From: G963677325 sp963810555
Lineage (GTDB): Bacteria; Bacteroidota; Bacteroidia; Bacteroidales; Prolixibacteraceae
Assembly: GCA_963810555.1 (NCBI GenBank)
Contig: CAWENX010000007.1
Coordinates: forward strand, 62,001 to 126,000
DNA length: 64,000 bases
Direction: 5' to 3'
Part shown: one piece after another, positions 38,606-46,670 of the stretch
Position numbering within the stretch: position 1 is the first letter of the stretch
How the letters are laid out: the number at the start of each line of letters is the position of its first letter
Program-made: the position numbers and the translations under genes
The notes under the pieces: model-generated
The model's database searches: none
What the model saw: the letters and a program-made list of their open reading frames with translations, nothing else
What the model was told of the DNA's origin: nothing

Positions 38606-39268
38606 ATGGACATAAGAATTGAATCAAGCTGGAAGGAAAAGCTGAAAGAGGAATTTGAGAAACCGTATTTTGCCAGCCTTATTTCATTTGTAAAATCAGA
38701 ATATGCAACTCATACAGTCTATCCTCCCGGAAAGTATATTTTCAATGCTTTTGATAAATGCCCCTTTGATAAGGTAAAGGTGGTGATTTTGGGCCAGGAT
38801 CCCTATCATGAGCCGGGACAGGCTCACGGGCTTTGTTTTTCTGTTCCCGATACAGTTGAATTTCCTCCTTCCCTGCAAAATATCTTTAAAGAAATCAATG
38901 ATGATTTAAAAATTCCTGTCCCAAAATCCGGAAATCTTGAAAGATGGGCTGAGCAGGGCGTATTTCTTTTAAATGCGACACTTACAGTAAGGGCACACCA
39001 GGCGGGTTCGCATCAGAATAAGGGATGGGAGACTTTTACTGACAAGGTAATTCACTCATTGGCAGAGTCTAAGGATAATATTGTATTTCTTTTGTGGGGC
39101 GCTTATGCCCAGAGAAAAGGAGAATTTATCGATGCGACGAGGCATTTGGTGTTAAAATCACCGCATCCTTCGCCGCTGTCTGCACATCGGGGTTTCTTTG
39201 GAAACCATCATTTCAGCAAGGCAAATGCTTATCTTGTGAGCCATGGGAAAGAACCGATAAGATGGTAA
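38606..39268 (+). CDS. ung: Uracil-DNA glycosylase, family 1
   Basis: Removes uracil from DNA to start base-excision repair. The 220-residue length matches the family. The catalytic water-activating Asp65 lies in VILGQDPYHEPGQAHG; the second motif HPSPLSAHRG begins at His187; PPSLQNIFKE and LLWGAYAQRKG are also typical. Complete and monocistronic. Confidence 0.97.
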   Translation: MDIRIESSWKEKLKEEFEKPYFASLISFVKSEYATHTVYPPGKYIFNAFDKCPFDKVKVVILGQDPYHEPGQAHGLCFSVPDTVEFPPSLQNIFKEINDDLKIPVPKSGNLERWAEQGVFLLNATLTVRAHQAGSHQNKGWETFTDKVIHSLAESKDNIVFLLWGAYAQRKGEFIDATRHLVLKSPHPSPLSAHRGFFGNHHFSKANAYLVSHGKEPIRW

Positions 39269-39382
39269 GATGATGTGCTGATCCCGAAGGATCGGGACAA
39301 GTTATGCTGATGTGCCGATGTGCTGATTTGCTGATTACAGGAAAAAAACTCCTGTTGCTAAAGGCAAAACAGTCTGAGAATT

Positions 39383-39673
39383 GGGCTAAAGCCCGGAGGG
39401 GAATGGATTGATTATATCCGTCACATAAATGTGACGGCAAAGGATAACGTAGATGTGACGGCAAAGGATAATACAAATGTGTCGGCAAAGGATAACATAA
39501 ATGTGTCGGGCAAAGGATAATATAAATTTGACGGCAAAGGATAACATAAATGTAACGGCAAAGGATAATATAAATGTGAAAAAAATAAATATTCTTTAAT
39601 TCCCTGTATATCCTTGGCCGTCAGCTTTAGCTGACGGAGATTGAAATAAAAAAAGGAAGCCGGGCTTTAGCCC
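39383..39673. repeat. Composite repeat element between ung and the nucleotidyltransferase gene
   Basis: Framed by GGGCTAAAGCCC (39383-39394) and its reverse complement GGGCTTTAGCCC (39662-39673). Inside are two CCGTCA/TGACGG palindromes (39418-39437 and 39618-39637) with a 24-bp tandem array between them. No gene is supported here; a 91-codon minus-strand frame over 39213-39488 is made of the repeats. Confidence 0.7.
39426..39582. repeat. 24-bp tandem repeat array
   Basis: Six full units and one partial of TAAATGTGACGGCAAAGGATAAYA, starting at 39426, 39450, 39474, 39498, 39523, 39547 and 39571. The unit starting 39498 has one extra G. The unit equals the right arm of the adjacent CCGTCA palindrome plus GCAAAGGATAA. 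Units are contiguous with no spacers, so this is not CRISPR. Confidence 0.9.
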
Positions 39674-39718
39674 TTTATCCTTTCAAATCCATAAATGTAC
39701 TGTTTGACTGCAGAATGA

Positions 39719-40441
39719 CTATTGCCGGCTCAGGTATTTTTCCGCTTCCTTAAATTGTTCAAATTTACCAAGATCCATCCATATATCTGAAGTATCGATA
39801 TAACCGAATATATTATTGTTTTCAGCGAGCCGGAGGTATAATGAAATCAATGAAAAGGGGCCTGATTCGGTGATCATGTTGAAAATGGAAGGATCTATGA
39901 TCTGGATGCCGCTAAAAGCAAATGTCTGTTTCACTGTTGATTCGCGAACTGCAATTTCCTCATTTGTCTTGATATTTTTCCAGCCGGTCAGGATCATTTT
40001 ATCATTAAAGATCAGGTATCGTGACGATTTCCGCTTCCTTACGGCAAGCGTAGCCAGACCTCCCGATTCATTATGATATGTCAGAAGTTCCTGTAAATCA
40101 ATGTTACTCAATATATCTACATTGTAAACAAGGAATGGACCGCTTCCGGATAAAAGTGACGCTGCCTTTTTAATTCCTCCGCCGGTATCAAGCAATTGAT
40201 GACGCTCGTCGGAAATAGTTATACCTAATCCGAAGTTGTTATTCAAATAAAGATATTCAATTATTTGATCTGCAAAATGATGTATATTTACAACAATCTC
40301 ATTACAACCGACGCTTGCCACCTTCTCTATAGCCCTTTGAAGCAATGTTTTCCCTGCTATTTCGACCAATGCTTTTGGCTTGTCTTTTGTCAACGGTAGA
40401 AGTCTTGTACCGAGTCCGGCAGCCAGTATCATTGCTTTCAT
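39719..40441 (-). CDS. Sugar-1-phosphate nucleotidyltransferase, MurU-like
   Basis: 240 residues. The signature MILAAGLGTRLLPLT..KPKAL (4-25) is that of nucleotidyltransferases that charge sugar-1-phosphates. DTGGGIKKA and YNVDILSNIDL carry further substrate and metal-binding residues. Length and neighbours resemble MurU, which makes UDP-MurNAc from MurNAc-1-P in cell-wall recycling; the upstream kinase would supply the sugar phosphate. The substrate is inferred. Third gene of an operon 42081-39719. Confidence 0.82.
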   Translation of the reverse strand: MKAMILAAGLGTRLLPLTKDKPKALVEIAGKTLLQRAIEKVASVGCNEIVVNIHHFADQIIEYLYLNNNFGLGITISDERHQLLDTGGGIKKAASLLSGSGPFLVYNVDILSNIDLQELLTYHNESGGLATLAVRKRKSSRYLIFNDKMILTGWKNIKTNEEIAVRESTVKQTFAFSGIQIIDPSIFNMITESGPFSLISLYLRLAENNNIFGYIDTSDIWMDLGKFEQFKEAEKYLSRQ

Positions 40442-40509
40442 AAGTTATTATCCTATTGTGTGTTAAATTGAAGCTAATGATTTGTTTTTAGTTAGTCAAA
40501 TGATCAGGC

Positions 40510-40647
40510 TCATTTTGCGTTATGATCAATCGCTTTGGGTTTACAAACCTGTTTTTCTTTCCTTGCCTGACGACCGCATTTTTTGCATTCATATTTTGCA
40601 TCTTCCGGTTTTTTATAATGTTTTTTCTGACAACGCGTTTTAGCCAT
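40510..40647 (-). CDS. Small zinc-ribbon-like protein (45 residues)
   Basis: ATG 40647, four bases after the kinase stop, to TGA at 40510. The product starts MAKTRCQKKHYKKPEDAKY, then ECKKCGRQARKEKQVC with a CxxC (Cys22, Cys25) and later Cys36, strongly basic. The tight spacing, the CxxC and the Lys/Arg content support a real nucleic-acid-binding or metal-binding small protein. Function unknown. It sits between the kinase-RapZ fusion and the nucleotidyltransferase, all in one direction. Confidence 0.7.
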   Translation of the reverse strand: MAKTRCQKKHYKKPEDAKYECKKCGRQARKEKQVCKPKAIDHNAK

Positions 40648-40650
40648 AAC

Positions 40651-42081
40651 TTACAGATTTTGAAGTTCGTTGTGGTGAAGGACCACATTAATTAAGTATT
40701 TTGCTCTCAAATGCGAAGCCATTCTTTCCGCTGAATAAACCGAACGGTGCTGACCTCCGGTACAGCCAAAACTGACCATCAAATGAGTGAAATTCCGTTC
40801 TGTATATTTTTCAACTGAGCGATCAACCAAAACGAAAACATGATTCAGGAAGATTTCTGCTTCTCCGTCTTTCTCAATGAAATCAATTACTGCTTTATCT
40901 TTTCCGTTAAGTGATTTATATTCTTCGTATTTACCGGGGTTATTTAAAGCCCTGCAATCAAACACAAATCCGCCTCCGTTTCCTGAAGAGTCTGCCGGAA
41001 TGCCTTTTTTATAGGAAAAGCTTGTTATGAGTACAGTCAGGTTAGTTTCCTGAGGAGCAATTTTCTGTAAATGTTCAGATAGAGGGAGAGATTTGAGTAC
41101 CCTGATCAATTCAGGCATTTCCTTAGGAAATTCCGCTTTATTCAGCACAATTTTCAGATTTTCGAGTGCGAAGGGGATGCTTTTCAGAAAGTGTTCCTTC
41201 TTCTCATAAAATCCCCGGAATCCGTAAGCCCCCATTGCCTGCATAATCCGAATCAGAACAAAGCCGTAAAAGTGTTTCATGAACGTTTTACTGTCAACTT
41301 TCTGAATCTTATTCAGTTCATCCAGATATACTTCAATCAGCTCTTCCCTCACATCCTGCGGGATATCGGCTTTCCCGTCAAAAAGAAGCGATGCAAGGTC
41401 ATATTGAAGCGGCCCCTGCCTTCCTCCCTGATAATCTATAAACCACGGTTCACCGTCCTTTATCATGATATTGCGGCTCTGAAAATCGCGGAACATGAAG
41501 AAACTGCTGTCAGTATTCAGCAAATGATCAGTAAAGGTTTCAAAATCATCTTCCAGAAGTTGTTCATTAAAAGGGACTTTTGCCAGTTTCAGAAAGTAAT
41601 ACTTAAAGTAATTCAAATCCCACATCATCGACTGCCTGTCGAAATATTTCCTGGGATAACAGAAATCATAATTGATGTTTTTACCGGCAATGATTTGAAT
41701 TTTAGGTAATTCTCTTACCACTTTCCGGTAAAAACCGACTATTTTTTGCGAAAAACCTTCTGTTGTCCTTGTATCGCTCAGGAACTGGAAAAGTGTCAGG
41801 TCACCAAGATCTTCCTGGAGATAGATACCTTTTGAAAGCTCGTGATTGTATATTTCCGGCACACTGATACCGGCCTGCCTGAGCTTTCCTGAAAATTCAA
41901 TGAATGCTCTGTTTTCCTTCTCATCTTCATTCCATGTTCCTACTGCCTGGTAATGATAGCTTTTCAGACGAATATACTCACGATAAGATCCCGAAGGGGA
42001 TAATATTTCATCCTGAACGACCTCTTCGCTAAATCTTTTCCTGTACAAATCAATGATTTCTCTGTGATTCTTTTTATTCAA
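40651..42081 (-). CDS. Aminoglycoside-phosphotransferase-like sugar kinase fused to a RapZ C-terminal domain
   Basis: 476 residues. Residues about 1-310 form an APH-type kinase: LQEDLGDLTLFQFL, catalytic-loop-like FRDFQSRNIM and metal-site IDYQGGRQGPLQYDLASLL. Residues about 345-476 match the C-terminal domain of RapZ: VFDCRALNNPGKYEEYKSL, EIFLNHVFVLVD and the glycosyl-binding loop FGCTGGQHRSVYSAERMA. The RapZ P-loop N-terminus is absent. In AmgK-MurU recycling an APH-like kinase phosphorylates MurNAc/GlcNAc C1; in E. coli the RapZ C-terminal domain binds glucosamine-6-phosphate. A sugar kinase with a built-in amino-sugar sensor is the likely reading, inferred from these parts and the MurU-like neighbour. 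Confidence 0.88.
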   Translation of the reverse strand: MNKKNHREIIDLYRKRFSEEVVQDEILSPSGSYREYIRLKSYHYQAVGTWNEDEKENRAFIEFSGKLRQAGISVPEIYNHELSKGIYLQEDLGDLTLFQFLSDTRTTEGFSQKIVGFYRKVVRELPKIQIIAGKNINYDFCYPRKYFDRQSMMWDLNYFKYYFLKLAKVPFNEQLLEDDFETFTDHLLNTDSSFFMFRDFQSRNIMIKDGEPWFIDYQGGRQGPLQYDLASLLFDGKADIPQDVREELIEVYLDELNKIQKVDSKTFMKHFYGFVLIRIMQAMGAYGFRGFYEKKEHFLKSIPFALENLKIVLNKAEFPKEMPELIRVLKSLPLSEHLQKIAPQETNLTVLITSFSYKKGIPADSSGNGGGFVFDCRALNNPGKYEEYKSLNGKDKAVIDFIEKDGEAEIFLNHVFVLVDRSVEKYTERNFTHLMVSFGCTGGQHRSVYSAERMASHLRAKYLINVVLHHNELQNL

Positions 42082-42229
42082 AATTGTTCGGGTATAATTA
42101 ATTATTATGCAAATATAAATCCGCTTATTTAATTGAGACTAAAATTTGAGCTTAAAATCGGATTCTCTGACAAAATGACTTTGGTAAAACATTTTTTACT
42201 TAAATTTCACCAAATTAATACTTTTATAG

Positions 42230-42652
42230 ATGAAAATAATATTTGTGTTTATTCTGTTACTTTTCACCTCGTTTAGTGTAAAAGAAAATAAAAGTTCTGA
42301 TATGAGAAATTCTGAAAAACAACGTCTTGCAGTTGTCTGGACAAGCGGTGATCCTGAAGTGGCCGAAAAGGTTTGTTTTATGTACACGGATAATGCCAAA
42401 TTAAGGGGGTGGTTTGATGAAGTTGTCCTGATAGTTTGGGGCCCCTCAGCCAAACTATTGGCGGAAAATAAAATGATACAGGAAGGCATAAAAAAGATGA
42501 TGGCTGACGGAGTTAAAGTAGAGGCATGTGTCACTTGTGCCAATATGTATGGGGTGGCTGATCAGCTTAAATCTTTCGGGATCGATGTTAAACCAATGGG
42601 GTCGGTACTTTCAGATTATCTTAAGGAAGGGTGGAAAGTCCTCACGTTTTAG
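42230..42652 (+). CDS. DsrE-family protein with N-terminal hydrophobic leader
   Basis: 140 residues. A leader of about 17 hydrophobic residues (IIFVFILLLFTSFS) suggests export or anchoring. The rest is a DsrE/F-like fold: RLAVVWTSGDPEVAEKVCFMY, EVVLIVWGPSAKLLAE, IKKMMADGVKVEACVTCANMYGVADQLKSFGID. The Cys pair in CVTCANMYG is positioned like the active Cys of sulfur-relay proteins. Function unknown. Ends before a terminator shared with rplI. Confidence 0.85.
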   Translation: MKIIFVFILLLFTSFSVKENKSSDMRNSEKQRLAVVWTSGDPEVAEKVCFMYTDNAKLRGWFDEVVLIVWGPSAKLLAENKMIQEGIKKMMADGVKVEACVTCANMYGVADQLKSFGIDVKPMGSVLSDYLKEGWKVLTF

Positions 42653-42773
42653 TCAAAGATTTTTGGCTAAGGCGGTATGGTTTAGAATCTTATATCTGAA
42701 GCTTGTGCAAATATGGCTGAATGACTTTAAATGAGCAATTTTAATTATCTATAATTCAAAAACATAAAAACAA

Positions 42774-42812
42774 TAAAGGCTGTCCAAAGATTTTGAACAG
42801 CCTTTAATTTTT
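42774..42812. terminator. Bidirectional terminator between the DsrE gene and rplI
   Basis: TAAAGGCTGT/ACAGCCTTTA (42774-42783 with 42797-42806) form a perfect 10-bp stem with a 13-nt loop, followed by ATTTTTA. Confidence 0.8.
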
Positions 42813-42846
42813 AAAAATTCAATATATCTGTATGATGAATTTCCTT

Positions 42847-43293
42847 TTACTCAGCAATAACTTCAAATTCAAAATCGATAACTACATCACGGTGAAATTT
42901 GATTTTAGCCTTATGCGTTCCGATTTCTTTAATAGAATCTTCCTTGATCGTAATTTGCCTGCGGTCGATTTCAAATCCTTTTTCCTTCAAGGCTTCAGCG
43001 ACCATAATGTTGTTTACCGATCCGAAAATCTTTCCGGTTGAGCTTGTTTTGGCTCCAATAACAATGGTAAGTTTTTTAAGAGCTTCCGCCATTTTAAGGG
43101 CTTCTTCCTTCAGCTTCTCTTCTTTATGAGCGCGCTGTTTTTGATTTTCGGCCAGAACTTTTTCTGCCGAAGGGGTGGATAATATTGCAAGTTTCTTGGG
43201 TATAAGATAATTACGTGCAAATCCGTCTTTTACGACTATGCTTTCATCTTTGCTACCCAGATTTGGCACATCCTGTATCAGAATTACTTTCAT
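42847..43293 (-). CDS. rplI: 50S ribosomal protein L9
   Basis: bL9 binds 23S rRNA near L1 and influences reading-frame maintenance. 148 residues: N-terminal globular domain (MKVILIQDVPNLGSKDESIVV, GFARNYLIPKKLAI), long connecting helix rich in Glu/Lys, and C-terminal domain (IGAKTSSTGKIFGSV, IEIDRRQI-like region). Last gene of the rpsF-rpsR-rplI operon. Confidence 0.97.
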   Translation of the reverse strand: MKVILIQDVPNLGSKDESIVVKDGFARNYLIPKKLAILSTPSAEKVLAENQKQRAHKEEKLKEEALKMAEALKKLTIVIGAKTSSTGKIFGSVNNIMVAEALKEKGFEIDRRQITIKEDSIKEIGTHKAKIKFHRDVVIDFEFEVIAE

Positions 43294-43311
43294 GTTCTTT
43301 CCTCCAAATTA

Positions 43312-43584
43312 TTATTTCAACAAATCGGTAACATAAGGCAATATCGCAATCATTCGGGCACGTTTAACCGCCTGTGATACTTTTCGCTGATACTTCAGCG
43401 AAGTGCCTGTAAGACGGCGCGGGAGAATTTTTCCCTGTTCATTAAGGAATTTCTTGAGAAATTCAGGGTCCTTGTAATCCACATATTTTATTCCGTTCTT
43501 CTTGAAACGGCAATATTTTTTCTTTTTTATCTCAACCGTGGGCGGAGTGAGATATCTGATTTCGCTTGTATTACCACTTGTCAT
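43312..43584 (-). CDS. rpsR: 30S ribosomal protein S18
   Basis: bS18, 90 residues, partner of S6 on the platform of the small subunit. Typical YCRFKKNGIKYVDYKDPEFL and RLTGTSLKYQRKVSQAVKRAR segments. Follows rpsF by 3 bp and precedes rplI. Confidence 0.97.
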   Translation of the reverse strand: MTSGNTSEIRYLTPPTVEIKKKKYCRFKKNGIKYVDYKDPEFLKKFLNEQGKILPRRLTGTSLKYQRKVSQAVKRARMIAILPYVTDLLK

Positions 43585-43587
43585 GAC

Positions 43588-43941
43588 TTAGTCCTCCTTT
43601 TGATTTTTTACACTTAATTTCATACGTCTCTTAATACTGTAATCTATCGCATTTTTATCCAGTTTCAGTGTAATGAAACGGATGATGCGCTCGTCACGAC
43701 GGTACTCGGTTTCAAGTTTGCCTATGAAAGCCGGATCAGCTTTAAATTCGAAAAGATGATAAAATCCTGTCGATTTCTTCTGGATGGGATAGGCCAGTTT
43801 TTTTAATCCCCAATGTTCTTCATGGATCAGTTCGCATTCGTTTGAAGTGATCAGATCCCTGAACTTTCCTACCGCTTCCTTTATCTGGGCCTCAGATAAA
43901 ACGGGAGTTGCAATGAAAACGGTCTCGTACTGGTTCATCAT
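43588..43941 (-). CDS. rpsF: 30S ribosomal protein S6
   Basis: bS6, 117 residues. MMNQYETVFIATPVLSEAQ, EHWGLKKLAYPIQKKSTGFY and RRDERIIRFITLKLDK are diagnostic. The second Met (43938) is an equally possible start. First gene of the operon, with a consensus promoter just upstream. Confidence 0.97.
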   Translation of the reverse strand: MMNQYETVFIATPVLSEAQIKEAVGKFRDLITSNECELIHEEHWGLKKLAYPIQKKSTGFYHLFEFKADPAFIGKLETEYRRDERIIRFITLKLDKNAIDYSIKRRMKLSVKNQKED

Positions 43942-43988
43942 ACCTTTAAAAGATTTACATTAAAATTATCGTTTATAAATTGAGTGCG

Positions 43989-44019
43989 CAAAATTATAAA
44001 CTTTTTACATTGATACAAA
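43989..44019 (-). promoter_or_regulatory. Promoter of the rpsF-rpsR-rplI operon
   Basis: Minus strand TTTG (44019-44016), 19 nt, TAATTTTG (43996-43989): a textbook Bacteroidota -33/-7 pair. The rpsF ATG is about 48 nt downstream of the -7 box. Confidence 0.8.
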
Positions 44020-44703
44020 GATCAATTCGATTAAAATTTAATGGAATTCAAAATGTTCAATTTTCGCTGAAGCCAACTTTTGATTTGTCCTTCTTTCTTC
44101 CTATTGCTTGTTGCCTTGAATTATTCGTGTAATTAGCTTCGCTGATCTTCGATTCGACAAAAATTCGCTTTAATGGTATAAAACAAAAAGAGCCGGCCTT
44201 ACCAGGACCTGCTCCTCTAATGTTTAGTTAGAACACTAAGATGTAGTTTTAGTAAAAGTCCAATAAATATCTAAAATGTCCCTAAATTAACTGAAGGCTA
44301 AAATAGCAATTTTTATTAAAAATTGTTAATGATTGTTGGTCAATATTACTAAAATATTAAAAAAATTTTTCTTTATTTTAATATATCACAGATATTCAGT
44401 TTATTATGCAAATCAAATTTTATACAACTTTTAATATATTGTTAGTCTACACTTCGCTTGTATATTTAGAATTAGTTTAAATAAAATTATTTAAATAATT
44501 GATATATAATATTATATATAAATTATAAATAAAGTATGTATTTTATGTTATTCAACTTATTTTAACAGGTAAAAATGTTAAAAACGGCATAATAAACGTC
44601 ATATTTGCCTGAATAATGCTCTATTTTATTAACTTTATGTTTTAAAATCGTTAATTTTAAAAAAGAATATTATTAAAGAATTTCAAATTCAACAATGTGA
44701 TAA
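44020..44703. other. AT-rich non-coding interval before tdh
   Basis: About 680 bp, over 75 percent A+T from 44300 on. No gene seen. The tdh promoter must lie here; several TTTG and TA-rich sites make a specific call unsafe. Confidence 0.4.
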
Positions 44704-45738
44704 ATGAAGGCTATCAGAAAAACAAAGCCGGGAAAAGGATTATGGCTTGAGGATGTTCCTGTCCCTATTCCAGGCGTGAATGAAGTGCTAATCAAAATTT
44801 CCAAATCTGCCATATGCGGAACGGATTTGCATATTTATAAATGGGATGAATGGTCACAGAAAACAATTCATACTCCTGTGACGATCGGCCATGAATATAT
44901 GGGAACCGTTGTTAAGATCGGCGAAGAGGTCACTAAAATACAACCAGGGGAAAGGGTAACGGTTGAAGGACATATTGCCTGCGGGTTTTGCAGAAATTGT
45001 CGAAGGGGAAGAAAACATATCTGTGACCATACAGTTGCAATAGGTGTAAACCGTGACGGAGGCTTTGCAGAATACATTGCTGTTCCCGCTGAGAATGTAC
45101 TTCATATTGATAAAAGTATTCCCGATGAGATTGTGTCTATCATGGATCCTTTGGGAAATGCAACTCATACGGCCCTCTCCTTCCCTCTTATCGGCGAAGA
45201 TGTTCTGATCACAGGAGCCGGGGGGCCCATCGGCTGTATGGCTATTGCGATCTGCAAATTTGTCGGTGCAAGGAATGTTGTGGGTTCCGAACTTAGCCCT
45301 TACCGGCGTGAACTTGCACGTAAAATGGGAGCCACCCTTGTTGTTGATCCTCTCAGGGACGATATTGAATCGGCAATGAAACAAGTCGGGATGGTGGCCG
45401 GATTTGATATCGGGCTTGAATGTTCAGGTTCCCCTGAAGCTTTCGATTCGATGATCCGGCATATGTATAACGGTGGAAAGATTTCCCTGCTGGGAATTTT
45501 GCCCGATACAACAAGGATTGAATGGGACAAGGTGATTTTCAAGGGACTGACTTTAAAGGGAATATATGGCCGTGAAATGTATGAAACCTGGTATAAGATG
45601 GAGAAGATGCTCCTGTCGGGACTCGATATTTCACCTGTTATAACGCACCGGTTTCATTATACTGAATTTCAAAAAGCCTTTGAGATCATGGAAGAAGGCA
45701 ATTGCGGAAAAGTGATACTTGACTGGGAAGAAATGTAA
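44704..45738 (+). CDS. tdh: L-threonine 3-dehydrogenase
   Basis: Zinc-dependent medium-chain dehydrogenase oxidising threonine to 2-amino-3-ketobutyrate with NAD. 344 residues. Catalytic zinc ligand Cys38 in SAICGTDLHIYKWDEW and His63-Glu64 in IGHEYMG; structural zinc cysteines in CGFCRNCRRGRKHIC; Rossmann VLITGAGGPIGCMAIAICK. The usual partner kbl is not adjacent; a tRNA gene follows. Start ATG 44704 matches the family N-terminus. Confidence 0.93.
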   Translation: MKAIRKTKPGKGLWLEDVPVPIPGVNEVLIKISKSAICGTDLHIYKWDEWSQKTIHTPVTIGHEYMGTVVKIGEEVTKIQPGERVTVEGHIACGFCRNCRRGRKHICDHTVAIGVNRDGGFAEYIAVPAENVLHIDKSIPDEIVSIMDPLGNATHTALSFPLIGEDVLITGAGGPIGCMAIAICKFVGARNVVGSELSPYRRELARKMGATLVVDPLRDDIESAMKQVGMVAGFDIGLECSGSPEAFDSMIRHMYNGGKISLLGILPDTTRIEWDKVIFKGLTLKGIYGREMYETWYKMEKMLLSGLDISPVITHRFHYTEFQKAFEIMEEGNCGKVILDWEEM

Positions 45739-45801
45739 TTGATAAGAGTTCTTTTATTCCTTAATTATTTAATTCTTTAATTAATTTTGCCGCTTTGAAA
45801 A

Positions 45802-45874
45802 GCCACTTTAGCTCAGTTGGTAGAGCAGCTCATTCGTAATGAGCAGGTCGTGGGTTCGAGTCCCATTAGTGGCT
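45802..45874 (+). tRNA. tRNA-Thr (anticodon CGT)
   Basis: 73-nt cloverleaf: acceptor GCCACTT/TAGTGGC with a T-T mismatch at the last pair, D-arm GCTC...GAGC, anticodon stem GCTCA/TGAGC with loop TTCGTAA (anticodon CGT), T-arm GTGGG TTCGAGT CCCAT, discriminator T. CCA is not encoded. Lies between tdh and the accessory region, a classic neighbourhood for integration, though no integrase gene is next to it. Confidence 0.95.
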
Positions 45875-46670
45875 CAAATATCTCTGTATTTGGCTGTAAA
45901 TCAGTATATATTCAAAAAAGGGGGCTGAATAAGGGGCTGAATGAAATAAAGATTTTAACAGATTTGATCTTATTTTCACAAAATTCATTACGACAATTTA
46001 ATCCTTCTGTTACTCTATTTTCACAATTCATATACCCTCAAATTTTGTCGGAAATTTAGTCTTTTTTCCACTATCAAACTACCCCATTTGTAAAGTTGCT
46101 ATTGTAAAGTAAACCGGGCCCAGGAATAACTTAACACTATTGACTCAAAATTGAATGTTTTTGAAGGCTTGTTTTTGGCTTAATATCCTTTATATCATCA
46201 GGTTTATAATTTTATCTGTACATAAAATTCTCCTCCTTGTTAACTTGCTATTGTTAAGTTTGAGGATGGGAGCCAGCCCCTGATCTTAGACGAGTTATCA
46301 ATATTCTTAAGGTAGCTTGCCCAAGGTACGACAATAGTTTTGACAACGGGCTGTTTTCACATTACTTTCTCAGTGGTTCACACTCGTTCATCTTCATCAT
46401 CCATAACTTACCCATTAATGGGTTTTCCCCTTATCCTTTTCCGTTCAATAACATAGGATTTTGTAGACAGAACCGCAAGATGGTTTGCCGGCTACCCATG
46501 CAGACCGCCATGGAAGGATCTCTTCTTTTTCAGAGTCCCTTCATCTTTGGTAAAGCATGTTAAAGGACTCGATAACTGTCCTCAAATTAGGGACATACTC
46601 TGCGCAAAGGAGGGACGATGTGATATTATATTGAAGGAAGAAAATAATTCTCATCCATATTTAGCATTTA
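45875..46670. other. Non-coding relic region between tRNA-Thr and the toxin locus
   Basis: About 0.8 kb without an intact gene. On the minus strand an excellent ribosome-binding site (AAGGAGGAG, about 46229-46237) precedes an ATG whose frame stops after three codons. A 28-bp sequence at 46083-46110 recurs at 60340-60367, and a diverged 24-mer of it lies at 46237-46260. The GC-rich part 46260-46620 may once have been a structured RNA or a gene, but I cannot name it. Confidence 0.5.
46083..46110. repeat. 28-bp direct repeat, left copy
   Basis: CCCATTTGTAAAGTTGCTAT followed by TGTAAAGT; 26 of 28 bases match 60340-60367 in the same orientation. Confidence 0.75.

Noticed and set aside
39213..39488. 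91-codon minus-strand frame
   Set aside because: It is translated from the 24-bp tandem repeat and the end of ung in antisense.
39426..39582. CRISPR array
   Set aside because: The 24-bp units are directly contiguous, there are no unique spacers, and no cas gene is near.
44704..45738. tdh-kbl threonine degradation operon
   Set aside because: No kbl gene follows; tRNA-Thr and the accessory region come next.
45817..46059. 80-codon plus-strand frame starting inside tRNA-Thr
   Set aside because: It overlaps the tRNA, has no recognisable domain and no ribosome-binding site.
46120..46660. Group II intron or reverse-transcriptase remnant
   Set aside because: The GC-rich, structured look and the strong ribosome-binding site suggested it, but I could not identify domain V, a 5' GTGYG end or any reverse-transcriptase motif.
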